From positions 518,403-582,402 of the forward strand of contig NMRB01000122.1 in NCBI GenBank assembly GCA_002633025.1: DNA of 64,000 nt, read 5' to 3'. The DNA is from Notospermus geniculatus (taxonomy: Eukaryota; Nemertea; Pilidiophora; Heteronemertea; Lineidae). Position numbers and translations under genes: made by a program. Below, one piece after another: positions 1-10,213 of the stretch. The notes under the pieces were generated by a model, which ran no database searches, had not been told where the DNA came from, and was given only the letters and a program-made list of their open reading frames with translations. Each line of letters opens with the position of its first letter. Positions within the stretch are counted from its first letter, which is position 1.

Positions 1-26
1 CGAAGATGAGCAGAGAAAGAATTTCA

Positions 27-1648
27 TTATCGCTCTTTACATTTGAACAATTCTTTAAGGTCATTCCTGTATCTCTTCCCTCCTCCGAGACAATAAAGGT
101 AGAAATTCACGGCGTAGTTGTAACACCACAGATCATAGACAAGCCAGATTTCCATGGTATAACGAAGATTCCAATACGGGTCTTTAAGATTATAGTACGA
201 AGCAACGCCAGGCATATCAATCATGAAGACGTACATTCTGTACGGAAGTGACGTCATAATGTATGCACTGCTGACCAACAACAACATCCGGGTCAGGTAT
301 TGCGTGTCCTGTGTGCTGGACTGTGCTTGTTTTAACCCCGGGAGATCCTTCGACGTCTGCTTCATACCAGACTCTCCTAGCTGCAACATCTGACGATTCT
401 TTGAGGCCTGTTTAATGCTGACAATGATGAGCATATTGCTGATGAAGATGATGACAAAAGGCAACAGTGTTCCAACGAAAAACTCGAACCCGGAGACAAG
501 AAGTTCGAGACGTCTGTCACCTCCTGGTATGGAGACAGCAAGAAATTCAACGCCTGAAATGTTCAAGAAGTGGAACAAATTTGGGACGACGCAGAAAGGT
601 GCGCCGATATTTCAACAAATTTAATCAATGGGGACCATAACGACTTTTTCAATAGGTGTCACTAGTGGTTAAAACGACTGAAATGAAACTGACATCCCGG
701 TGTAGCAGTAAATAATGTCCCCCTGTAAAAAGTGTCCACCTGTCCTGATCAATTTCCCACACAAAAGGCGTCCATTGCATTAGGACCGGGTTTCGGTGTG
801 CTGCCCTCTATCGAGGTAGGATCCCCAATACTCTTGGATTGCAGGACAAAAAGATTCACCGGTACCTGTCACAGGATCTAGGACGTATTTGACCGTATAT
901 ATTCTGTTGAGATTCAAAAGAGTTGTCACCACACATGTGATGATGACGATCTTTTTAGCCCTTGAGGTGCTACAGAGACGAGGAGCAGCCATTGGCCATC
1001 TGACGGCGAGCAGACGATCAACGGACATGGCTGCTTGGAAGAAACCTGACTGCATCCCAAATGTTGTCATCATATAAACAACAGCTCTGGAAAAAAGTGA
1101 AATCTTCTTTGGATCTGCCATGGATATCTTGTCTCTTATTGGCAGTAGGCCTAACGTTGTTGGCCAACATAAGAAGCTTCGGCCACAAAACGGTTCGTAC
1201 GCCTTTGCAATGATCGAGTAGATGAAGGTAGAGAGACGATTCAGGACGTGAGAAAGAGGTAGAAAGAAGATTCAGGAAATAGTATGAAAACACCTCGCGA
1301 CAATATGGAGTATAGCCAATAGCTAGGAGTCTGAGCGGAATATACCTACTGGAAAATAGTGCCTCTTGGCTTGAGAATCTTGCGTCCAACTTCAGAGAAG
1401 AACAAAGGATAGAACCAAGCAATCTGAATGAGCTGCGCCGTATCAATGACGGCCATAGCGATGATATATACACAAGGAGAGAGGCCTCTGTTTCGCTTTC
1501 TGGTGGCAATCAACACCGACATCACATTCCCTGGAATACCGAAGACAACAGCAGCAATCCAAGCATAGTTAGCCAGGATGTTGATGACGGATTTCATGAG
1601 TTCGTACGACGCATCCTTCCTGATAGAAAGTGTTAGAGTGCTGTCCAT
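27..1648 (-). CDS. Rhodopsin-family (class A) GPCR, array copy 1, three coding exons
   Basis: Seven-helix plasma-membrane receptor, probably G-protein coupled; the ligand cannot be told from sequence. Exons in transcript order are 1648-1350, 1086-866 and 553-27 (TAA). Donor CCA|GTAGGT and acceptor TTCCAG|AGC give phase 2; donor ACAG|GTACCG and acceptor TTTCAG|GCG give phase 1. The 1047-nt frame encodes 348 aa. Exon 1 holds TM1 (GIPGN) and TM2 (AVID). Exon 2 holds TM3-TM4, with DRL at residues 123-125 in place of DRY. Exon 3 holds TM5 (LLPF), a long third intracellular loop, TM6 (TSLPYR) and TM7 (VNFYLYCLGGGKRYR), then a basic helix-8 region. The TM7/helix-8 style resembles invertebrate peptide (FMRFamide/TRH-type) receptors, so a neuropeptide-like ligand is an inference. 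The loop between TM5 and TM6 is about 14 residues longer than in the three neighbours. The family and exon structure are secure; transcription is not shown. Confidence 0.86.
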
Positions 1649-2032
1649 TTTGCCAACTTTGCTTTAAATCAGTGGTGCGGTAGACAGTGTTTGAGACGTC
1701 GAGGGCCTATACAGATGTCCATGCCGACGTGTTCAAGTAGGCCCTATAATGGAATCTGCAAAGGTTTTCTCCGACGCTGGCCCTAATCAGCATTCTCTTC
1801 TACTTCGTTCACTCACATCCTGTCCATCGAGATTCTGTCATTTCTGTCGCTCGAGATAAAGAGTCCAGAAACGCAGTCACTCAGAGGACTTTGAAGCTTC
1901 GAAGAGACGATATCAACAATCAGCATGTCTATATTTGCTCTTCATTGCCATGATCCGTTATAGAACAAGGGATACTGCGAAAATAGATGCTTTGATGACC
2001 GCAAAGTGTGCGATACGCATCAGATATCATCA

Positions 2033-3391
2033 TCACTCTTTACATCTGAACAATTCTTTAAGGTCTTGCCTGTATCTTCTCCCTCCTCCGAGACAATAAA
2101 GATAGAAATTCACGGCGTAGTTATAACACCATAGATCATAGACAACCCAGATTTCCAAGGTGTAACGAAGATTCCAATACGTATCATTCATGTCATAGGT
2201 AGAAGCCACGCCTGGCATATCGATAATGAGGTTATACAGTCTATAAGGAAGTGACGTCATGATGTATGCAACACTGATCATCAATAACATCCGGGTCAAA
2301 TACTGCGTGTCCTTGACCTCTGTCTTGTTGTCTTGCTTCAACATTTGGCGATCCTTTGACGCCTGTTTGAGGCTTATAATGATGAAAACATTGCTGATGA
2401 ATATGAGAAAGAAAGGAAGCAGTGTGCCCAAGACAAATTCGAATCCGGAGACCAAGAGTTCAACACGTCTGTCACCTCCTGGTATAGCGATAGCGAGGAA
2501 TTCCACGCCTGAAATGTTGAAAGTCAAGAGTGATTTTGAGAATCTTGCTCTCACCAAAGAAGCTAAGCAACGGAAACAAAGTGAACGTAGAAGTATAGGA
2601 ATCTCATTAGAATTACATCTCCTGAGATTTACCTGTGACGGGGTCCAGAATATACTGACTGGTATACATTTTGTTGATATTTAAAACGGTTGTCACCACA
2701 CATGTAACGATGACGATCTTTTTAGCCCTTGAGGTGCTACAGAGACGAGGAGCAGCCATTGGCCACCTGACGGCGAGCAGACGATCAACGGACATGGCTG
2801 CTTGGAAGAAACCTGACTGCATCCCAAATGTTGTCATCATATAAACAACAGCTCTGGAAAGAACCGTTTACTAAAATGAAGAATTTCTGATTCTGTGACG
2901 AAGGCCTACCCTACCCTCTCCGGCACGCCTCCTTGCTAAAATAACCAGACCAGACAAAAAAGACGAAAACCTGTTATGGGGTGTCTCGGTAAACGCTAGT
3001 ATCAGACGAAGACTCAAAGTAGCTGACTCTTCAAGTTCAAAGTACTAACATGCACGTATGTCTGTGGAAAGACGTACACTTACTTGAATATTGTACCCCT
3101 TGGTCGAAGAATCTTCCGTCCTAATTCAGAAAAGAAGAAGGGATAAAACCAAGCAATCTGAATGAGTTGCAACGTATCTATTACAGCCATAGCGATGATA
3201 TAGATACAGGGGGAGAGACCCCTGTTTCTTTTCTTACTGGCTATAAGTACGGAGAGAATATTGCCAGGAATACCAAAGACAACAGCAGCGATCCAAGCAT
3301 AGTTAGCCAGGATGTTGATGGCGGATTTCATGAGTTCATACGAGTCATCCTTGGTCGAGGAAATGGTTGAGGTCTGATCCATCTTGTCCAA
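2033..3391 (-). CDS. Rhodopsin-family (class A) GPCR, array copy 2, three coding exons
   Basis: Second tandem member. Exons are 3391-3084, 2853-2633 and 2508-2033 (TGA), 334 aa. The splice sites are strong: TTCAA|GTAAGT, TTTCCAG|AGC, ACAG|GTAAAT and TTTCAG|GCG. Intron phases are 2 and 1, as in the other copies. An ATG three codons downstream of the first is an equally possible start. TM1 has GIPGN, TM3 ends in SVDRLLAVRW, TM5 has the usual proline and TM7 reads VNFYLYCLGGGRRYR. The TM3 and second extracellular loop cysteines that normally form the class A disulfide are both absent. Over about 150 bp, exon 2 differs from copy 1 by only one or a few bases, far closer than exons 1 and 3, which suggests local gene conversion. 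The third intracellular loop is short. An independent gene lies on each side in the same orientation, so each probably has its own promoter. Confidence 0.87.
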
Positions 3392-3932
3392 TCAACACTT
3401 CAAGTTACGACGATGCTGAATCTGGGACCTTGTTTTTCGTCCGTCATTTGGATGTGGATGGAGATCCTCTTAGTAGTTGCACAAGCCATACAGCAAATAC
3501 ACGTACCGGTACTTCACCCTGACGATAGCATAACGTGTGGACGGATTTTCTGGGCTTCCAAATCAAAGAAGTTTGTTCGGTAAGCCCTGTACCTTGCAAT
3601 TCCAGCCTCGCAAGGACAACGGGAATGTGACAAAAGCTAAAATAAACCTTTCGAAACCGAAGCTCTTCGATAAAGCGATGTCGATCTCAGCTTGTTCATT
3701 GCAGTAGCTGTACTATTTTTACTCCTTGTAACAAACATCCGATTATAATCTCAACGAAGCAGTTTTCTATTTTATCATTTCAAAAATATCATTGTTTTGA
3801 TGTCCAAATTTATAGTGTGTGCATCTCCACACTCGGGTGATTTAAAAGTTGTTGTTAGAACAGATGCATGTAGTGTTGTACATTTTATACAATCAACGAA
3901 AGCACTGGGCTGACGTGAGGTCTTTTCGTCCC

Positions 3933-5404
3933 TCACTTAGGGCTTTTTCGAAAGAGGGCTTTTAGGTCCTCTCTGTACCGTCTTCCCCCACCAAGACAAT
4001 AAAGGTAAAAATTGATAGCATAATTATAACACCACATATCGTAGACAAGCCAGAGCTCTAAGGTATACCGAGTGTTCCAATAAGGATCACGAAGATCATA
4101 GTATGAAGCGACACCTGGCATGTCCATCATGAACAAATACAACCTGTACGGAACTGACGTCATGATGTAGGCGGCGCTGACTGTCAGCATCATCCGGGTC
4201 AGATATTGCGAATCCTTGTCTTCAGTCTTTGTCCCTGATTGAAGTTGCTGACGTTTCTCAGAGGCTTGTTTGATGCCGATGATGATAAGAACGTTGCTGA
4301 TGGATATTATGAGGAAGGGTAGCAGGGTTCCAATGATGAATTGGTATCCAGATTTTAGAAGTTCAAGACGCCTGTCATTGCCTGGTATGGATACCACAAG
4401 AAACTCGACCCCTGAAGGTACAAAAACAGAGCACTCATGTGCAGAAGCTGTTTGCAATGCTGAAACAAAACGAGGGGTACCGGTACCCGATGAGTTTGTC
4501 ATTCCAAGGAATATTCCGAGTTGTCGACCACCTTGCCATTACACGCGGTGGAAAGTGGTGATGATACGGTACCTACCTGTAACTGGATCCATGATATATT
4601 TCACGGTGTAGAAATGGTGAATGTTCAGTACCATTATCGATATGAAGGTGATGACGACGAAGTACCTGGCTCTAATGGTAGTGCACAGACGTGGTGCAGC
4701 CATGGGCCACCGAACAGCGATCAGACGGTCGACCGACATGGCTGCTTGAAATAATCCAGAATGCATTCCAAACGATGTCATGATGTAGATCACTGTTCTG
4801 AAAAGGCAACACTTCTAATTATCTACTGCTGTATGAACCTAACCAACTTGGGAAGATTTCGCTAACCAGTGGTCGACTCCGAACGCAGTCTTGAAACGGC
4901 CCGCCCCTAGTCAGAGGTAGAACGTCGACCTCATGAAACCGATGACTGCAAAGTATCTGGGATGACCAGGATCAAATGCAGGGCAAGCAAGATGTCTGTC
5001 TGTAAACCAGAACAGGCTAATGACGCTGATGACGCCGTCACCTCGCAGATGGTAACAGCAAAGAACTCCAAGACGTTCGCCTAGCACGATAACACCTACT
5101 TGAAAATGGTTCCTCTTGGATGTAGAATCTTCCTGCCCAGGTCAGAGAAAAAGAACGGATAGAACCAAGCTATCTGAAGAAGCTGGGCCGTGTCGACAAC
5201 AGCCATTGCTATGATATATACACAAGGAGAAAGCCCTTTGTTTCGCTGTCTAGTTGCAATCAGGACGGATAGAATATTCCCCGGTATTCCCAAGATAACG
5301 GCAGCTATCCAAGCATACTTGGAAAGGATGTTGATGACAGATTTCATAAACGCATAGGACTCATCCTCGCTCGACGAGGAATCGAAGGTTACGTTTGGTG
5401 TCAT
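3933..5404 (-). CDS. Rhodopsin-family (class A) GPCR, array copy 3, three coding exons
   Basis: Third tandem member and the most divergent in exon 2. Exons are 5404-5100, 4797-4577 and 4411-3933 (TGA), 334 aa. Splice sites are TTCAA|GTAGGT, TTTTCAG|AAC, ACAG|GTAGGT and CTTCAG|GGG, phases 2 and 1. The N-terminus reads MTPNVTFDSSSSEDE and carries one N-glycosylation sequon (NVT), as expected for an extracellular tail. TM1 (GIPGN), TM2 (AVVD), TM3 (SVDRLIAVRW), TM5 (GTLLPF), TM6 (TSVPYR) and TM7 (INFYLYCLGGG) are all present, so nothing suggests a pseudogene. Exon 2 does not share the near-identical block seen in copies 1, 2 and 4. It has therefore either escaped conversion or split off earlier. 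The ligand is unknown. Confidence 0.86.
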
Positions 5405-6039
5405 GCTGCAACAACTGACTGACCAAATGACAAAGAAACGGATAGCTACAACTCGTACGCTATTGCGATCGCTCGTCTCCTTGATTTCGCAAGGGTATCT
5501 GCTTCCATAGCGATCGACTTGCGAGCAGTCCTTCCTTCAATGCCATAAGACCGAGTCCACACCGATCCTGGACACGCTCATTGGCATTCGGAGAGATGAG
5601 GGAAGGACGATTTTCCGCGCTGGAACTGAACGCAGCAGCAGCTGCTGCAGACGACAGCGACGATGAAAACAAACTGAGGACCTGCCTCCACGGCGTCAAG
5701 GACGACGATTGATGCTGAAAATATCCACTCGACAAACAAGGCGAAAACATTCTCGTTATAGATAGGTTGGGTGTTAATACTCCATCGAGGAGCTACAGAT
5801 TTGGCTGTGCAGTTATGAATGTTTCAGAAGAATACGTTGCTGACAAAATACACATGTAGTAGGTCTGAGTAAGAAGTAAGTGAAGGGGTCTTTTTGGATC
5901 AAGTACCAAATCCGACGCAAAACTGTCTTTATACGGTACTGATCCTTGACCAAATCTTCAATAAGAAAAGCGAGTGAGAAACAGGAGGCGCAAGACCATT
6001 CGAATATACTTAGAATTGCAGACTGCTGCAAATCGGAAT

Positions 6040-6045
6040 TTTATT
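6040..6045 (-). other. Candidate polyadenylation signal of GPCR copy 4
   Basis: AATAAA on the minus strand, about 30 bp beyond the TAA of copy 4. I saw no equally clear hexamer close behind copies 2 or 3, and copy 1 ends too near the window edge to judge. A very short 3' UTR would follow if this one is used. Confidence 0.4.
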
Positions 6046-6075
6046 TCTAGGACTACCGTTCCTTTACTTTTTCGA

Positions 6076-7646
6076 TTACTTTCGGCTGAACACAGCTTTC
6101 AGGTCCTCCCGATATCTCTTCCCACCTCCAAGACAATAAAGGTAGAAATTAACAGCATAATTCCAACACCATATGTCGTGGACAAGCCAAAGTTCTAAAG
6201 TGTATCGAAGGTTCCAATAAGGATCATTGCGATCGTAATAAGACGCAACGCCAGGCATATCGATCATAAACAGATACAAACGATACGGAAGTGACGTCAC
6301 GATGTAAGCAATGCTGACCAGCAACAACATCCGGGTCAGATACTGCGTGTCCTTGACCTCTTCGTTTTGTCCTTTGCTGAGTTGGCGACGATCCTTTGAC
6401 GCCTGCCTGATGCTGATGACGATGACGACGTTGCTGAAGGAGATGACGAGAAACGGGAGGAGAGTGCCGATGAAAAACTGGTAGCCGGATTTGAGAAGTT
6501 CGAGACGCTTGTCGTCACCCGGGATGGAGACCACCAGGAACTCTACACCTGGAAAGACATGGGAATGGCTGACACTTTGAACTACCTTCTTCTTTTAAAG
6601 AATAGGGTACCTTCGGCTAAAATCTTCTTACTAACATGATGACCAATCCGAATGAATATGCATGACGCCATGAAATTGCCACGGAAACAGTCAAAACATG
6701 GCGCAAATGAGTAGAGCTCACCTGTGATCGGGTCCATCACGTACTTCATGGTATAAAACGCGTTTATATTCACCACAGCTATTGAAATGAAAGTTACGAT
6801 GACGATTTTTCTCGCCCTGGACGGACAGCAGAGCCGAGGAGCAGCCATTGGCCACCTGACGGCGAGCAGACGATCAACGGACATGGCTGCTTGGAAGAAA
6901 CCCGACTGCATCCCAAATGTTGTCATCATGTAAATGACTGTCCTGGAACGATGATGTTGGACTGTACTAGCTATACCTGGACATCCTGAGGTAATCAGTG
7001 GTACATATACTCTGTGGTCGATCCCTACGTCATCACGCACAAATCTACTCATTACCTCAGGATGCTACCTCAGAAACTGACCAACAGTCTCAGTTTTTTG
7101 CAAAGCAAGGAATTTTCCACGGATCGTGGGCAGTTTTAGCACTTGATGATGAAACTCAGTCACGAATGGAGCATCTTGAACCAAAAGTGGAACGTCGTCC
7201 GAAGGCGAAGTGACCGGAGGACTTGAGATTTCAAGATGGAATAGAGTTCAGTTGGGGGAAGCGTGAGAATTCTTCATCGGCTCATGATCGTCTAAAATAC
7301 GGTACACCTACTTGAATATCGTTCCCCTTGGTCGGAGAATCTTTTTCCCAAGCTTTGAGAAGAAAAAGGGGTAAAACCAGGCCATTTGTACGAGTTGAGC
7401 AGTGTCTACAACTGCCATTGCGATGATGTAGACACAAGGTGAGAGACCTCTATTTCGCTTCCTGGTGGCTATAAGCACGGACAGAACATTCCCTGGTATC
7501 CCAAATGCAACAGGCACCATCCAAGCGTAATTTACGAGGACATTGACAATGAATTTCATGTCTTGGTAGCCGCCATCACTCTCCCATGGGAGACGAGCGT
7601 CGCCATCGGTGGTCATGGAGAACATGGTGGCCGGACAGAGAGTCAA
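6076..7646 (-). CDS. Rhodopsin-family (class A) GPCR, array copy 4, three coding exons
   Basis: Fourth and most upstream member in the array's direction of transcription. Exons are 7646-7312, 6942-6722 and 6548-6076 (TAA), up to 342 aa. Splice sites are TTCAA|GTAGGT, TTCCAG|GAC, ACAG|GTGAGC and TTCCAG|GTG, phases 2 and 1. The N-terminus has three candidate start codons (residues 1, 8 and 11); starting at 8 or 11 would give an extracellular tail closer in length to those of the paralogues. TM3 carries SVDRLLAVRWPMAAPRLC, TM6 TSLPYRLY, and TM7 WCWNYAVNFYLYCLGGG. The TM3/ECL2 cysteine pair is missing, as in the other copies. Exon 2 shares a long, nearly identical nucleotide block with copies 1 and 2. 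A polyadenylation hexamer follows the stop by about 30 bp. The reading frame is intact and probably functional. Confidence 0.86.
6982..7064. repeat. 14-bp inverted repeat in intron 1 of GPCR copy 4
   Basis: CATCCTGAGGTAAT at 6982-6995 is mirrored by ATTACCTCAGGATG at 7051-7064 with a 55-bp spacer. It lies wholly inside intron 1, between the exons ending at 7312 and starting at 6942. The match is exact. It could be the ends of a very small element or a stem in the pre-mRNA. Confidence 0.55.
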
Positions 7647-10160
7647 GCTAGGGAATATGTTTCCTCTGTTGTTCTATCGAGAAGAGACATTCCACGTGAC
7701 ATACATAATCTATTGCTTAGCGTTGGTCACAAGCTGTCCGTAATAGCTTTAGAAGCAATGGACTAGCCTTCGTCGCTTCCACCGCCACAAGCTCATGCAC
7801 ATAAAAGTTGGTGATAACGTAATAAGTACTTCTAGGCGGAGACACTCTGCGATAGCTCATCTCATTTTGTCAAGCTCGCCGACACAAAATTCGCAGAGTG
7901 GCGTAGCACACATAGGTGTTATCTCACAGACCATGGCCCGTACAGTTGATCTCACTGAGAGTGCCAGTGAGATTCCCGCCTGTGTGCTACCGAAGAAGAA
8001 ACAAGTGAGAGAAACACAAACAAAGACAGAGAGATTGCACTTTCGGAGACTTCGCTGATCTGAGTTCGCACTTGATCATTCCATGTTTTGTCTCGACTTG
8101 GAGCCCGAATTAACCACGCCTCATATACACATCATGTACACATCGTCAATATCTCATCATTTACACAGTTTTATAATACATGTAACTTTAAACTCGTCTT
8201 CTGATCAGAGTTGAAACAATCCAAATAAAATGATTGTCTAATTTTAGCGTCAAGGAAATTTCCGATGACGCATTTGTCTGACAAATAACTAGAAAACACG
8301 CTCGCAGCTATCGGACACATTGAGTAGCTGTGGGAATTCGGATTCATGGTCCAAGACGAAAATGTAGGCCCACATATCCACGTGCCCCCCCCCGTAATTT
8401 TTTGCGAGCACGTAGAGTAGAATGTCCTTCTTTTGACGATTCTCTTACCATTACCAACACTTCAGCAACGAGGTTTCCAACATGACCAATGTTCAAGAAT
8501 TTGCCGCAAGTAATGATTTTCGACCCCAAGTGAAAGGTTTGGTGCTGATATTAAGTATTAACTGGCTTTCATAAACAATTATTTCCACTCATTTAATCTC
8601 ATTCAGGCTGCAGACAACAACGATATTGAGTCACAAATTGACGGTACCTCCCTCGGAGGAGTACCAGCATGAATTTCATGCCTTGCTGTAAGCACCCGAA
8701 GAGCTTTTCAAATTTATTCAATCGGTAACTCGAACTTCCGTCAGAAATGGTAAATATAACCACCGCTTCCGTCACGTGACCCGTCTGCTCCACCGCGTTT
8801 TCGCTCACGTGACACCGCAATGGCGGACGCGACATTGTGACTGATCTGTTCGGTCAGTGGTCAACTCATGTTCGTAATTGGTTTTAATTGTGCATTAAAC
8901 CAAGCTATCAGATAACACTTCCGATAGAATTGTTTCCTTCCTCGGGGAACGCTGTGGAAGTCATTAGATAGACGTGGAATCAATGAAATGGACACATTTA
9001 TGATGAGATCATGTCCACAGGAGTTTTCACCGACCTTCCTGTGTCATGGTGTTGAAACTTACCCATTGATTGGATCGACGATTAGAATTGTGTGAGTGAA
9101 CGACATGAAAAAGAAAATAGCGTGATGTTAAACTCAATATGGTTTTTTTCTCGTCTTTTTCTTGTTAAGGGGTGCAAGATGCCCTCAGGTCATTTCGACT
9201 TCTGACATAGAATGGTATTGTTCGTTTGCGGTTTGCACGCAGTTTTTAGAAGTCGCGATATGAAAATAATTTGTTTTCAGCTTCCGTTGACGTTTCGATT
9301 GCATCTTTGTTCGGGAGGAGTTGTTGTGGTGCATAGAATCACATGGAAGCTCTGTTCTGGGCTGAAATGTGTTGTCCTCAGATCAGAGGTCAAAATGAAT
9401 AGAAATGACCAACTTGGGACCAAGCTTTTGTGTCCTTAATAGATAGAGAGCTCTCCTCCTGGCAGAGGTGTCCGCTCAGAGAGGCCCTTGTCCTCGTACA
9501 AGCGCCTTTATACGTCACTGCACACGAACGTCTGCAGTAGGGAGCCTGTGCTAAGCACCATGATACCTGTGGATGGGTCGAAAGAGGAGTCATCGTAATC
9601 AAGCGAAACTAAACACAGGTGGCATGTGAAACTTGTCACACAGAGCTTCAGCAATGTGCAATCTCATGAAACGAGCTGGCCCTTAATTCAAACATAAATG
9701 ATAAAGCGAGTTCGCTGCTCGTTAGCTCACCAACAAAACGTGTCCTCGTCCATCTTTAAATGGCCCCATGGAAAGATAATCCAAAACATTAACCAAAGCT
9801 TGTTGTATTTTTCCTTTGTTCGTTTTTATCATCTCACAAGCCACGTGCACTCGCCAATTACCTCGATCATGACAGTCATTTCTCTCAGGATCCCTACTGA
9901 TACGGTTCGGGCTCAATTCAACCAACAATGGAGAACCGATGGAATAATTCCTGGCAAGAAGGAGACACAACCGTCTCCAATTAGGCCTTTTCTTCATCAT
10001 CGAACACTTCGATTTTACAATTTGTCGTTCACGATGGCCGCCCGCTTTCACAACGACGTGAGAGTATCCGAGTATTGAAATACGCTTTACCGATCCTCAT
10101 AATCATATCCATCTAGCGGAGGATTGTGGTACCAATCTACGTATGTCAGGATTAGCGCCG
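7647..10160. other. Intergenic DNA upstream of the GPCR array; no gene recognised
   Basis: No open frame here shows a domain I recognise. The segment holds the presumed promoter of GPCR copy 4 and the CpG-rich motif group at 8760-8840. The minus-strand open frame at 8599-8835 starts inside that group; it could be a first exon, but I cannot identify it. The rest looks like ordinary non-coding sequence. Confidence 0.5.
8760..8840. promoter_or_regulatory. CpG-rich promoter-like block: two TCACGTGA E-boxes and an ATGGCGG motif
   Basis: Within about 70 bp there are two copies of TCACGTGA (palindromic E-boxes of the USF/MITF/Myc type), several CpGs and CAATGGCGG, which matches the YY1 core. In animal genomes this combination is typical of housekeeping promoters. 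On the minus strand an ATG at 8835 opens a 78-codon frame; on the plus strand the ATG in the same motif soon meets a stop. Promoter function is inferred from motif content only. Confidence 0.4.
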
Positions 10161-10213
10161 AGTTCGCGAATGGCGCCGTCCGGCATAATGCCGGACGGCG
10201 CCATTCGCGAACT
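10161..10213. repeat. Perfect 53-bp palindrome (26-bp arms, 1-nt centre)
   Basis: The left arm 10161-10186 and right arm 10188-10213 are exact reverse complements around the single base A at 10187. The arms are GC-rich and full of CpG, for example GGCGCCGTCCGGCAT. With almost no loop it could extrude a cruciform or form a very stable hairpin. The symmetry stops at both ends, so it is not part of a longer foldback. No terminator or gene context explains it. Confidence 0.9.

Noticed and set aside
1018-1509. Long minus-strand frame overlapping GPCR copy 1 intron 1
   Set aside because: It runs antisense to nothing and crosses the exon 1-intron boundary in the wrong frame; a shadow of the receptor exon.
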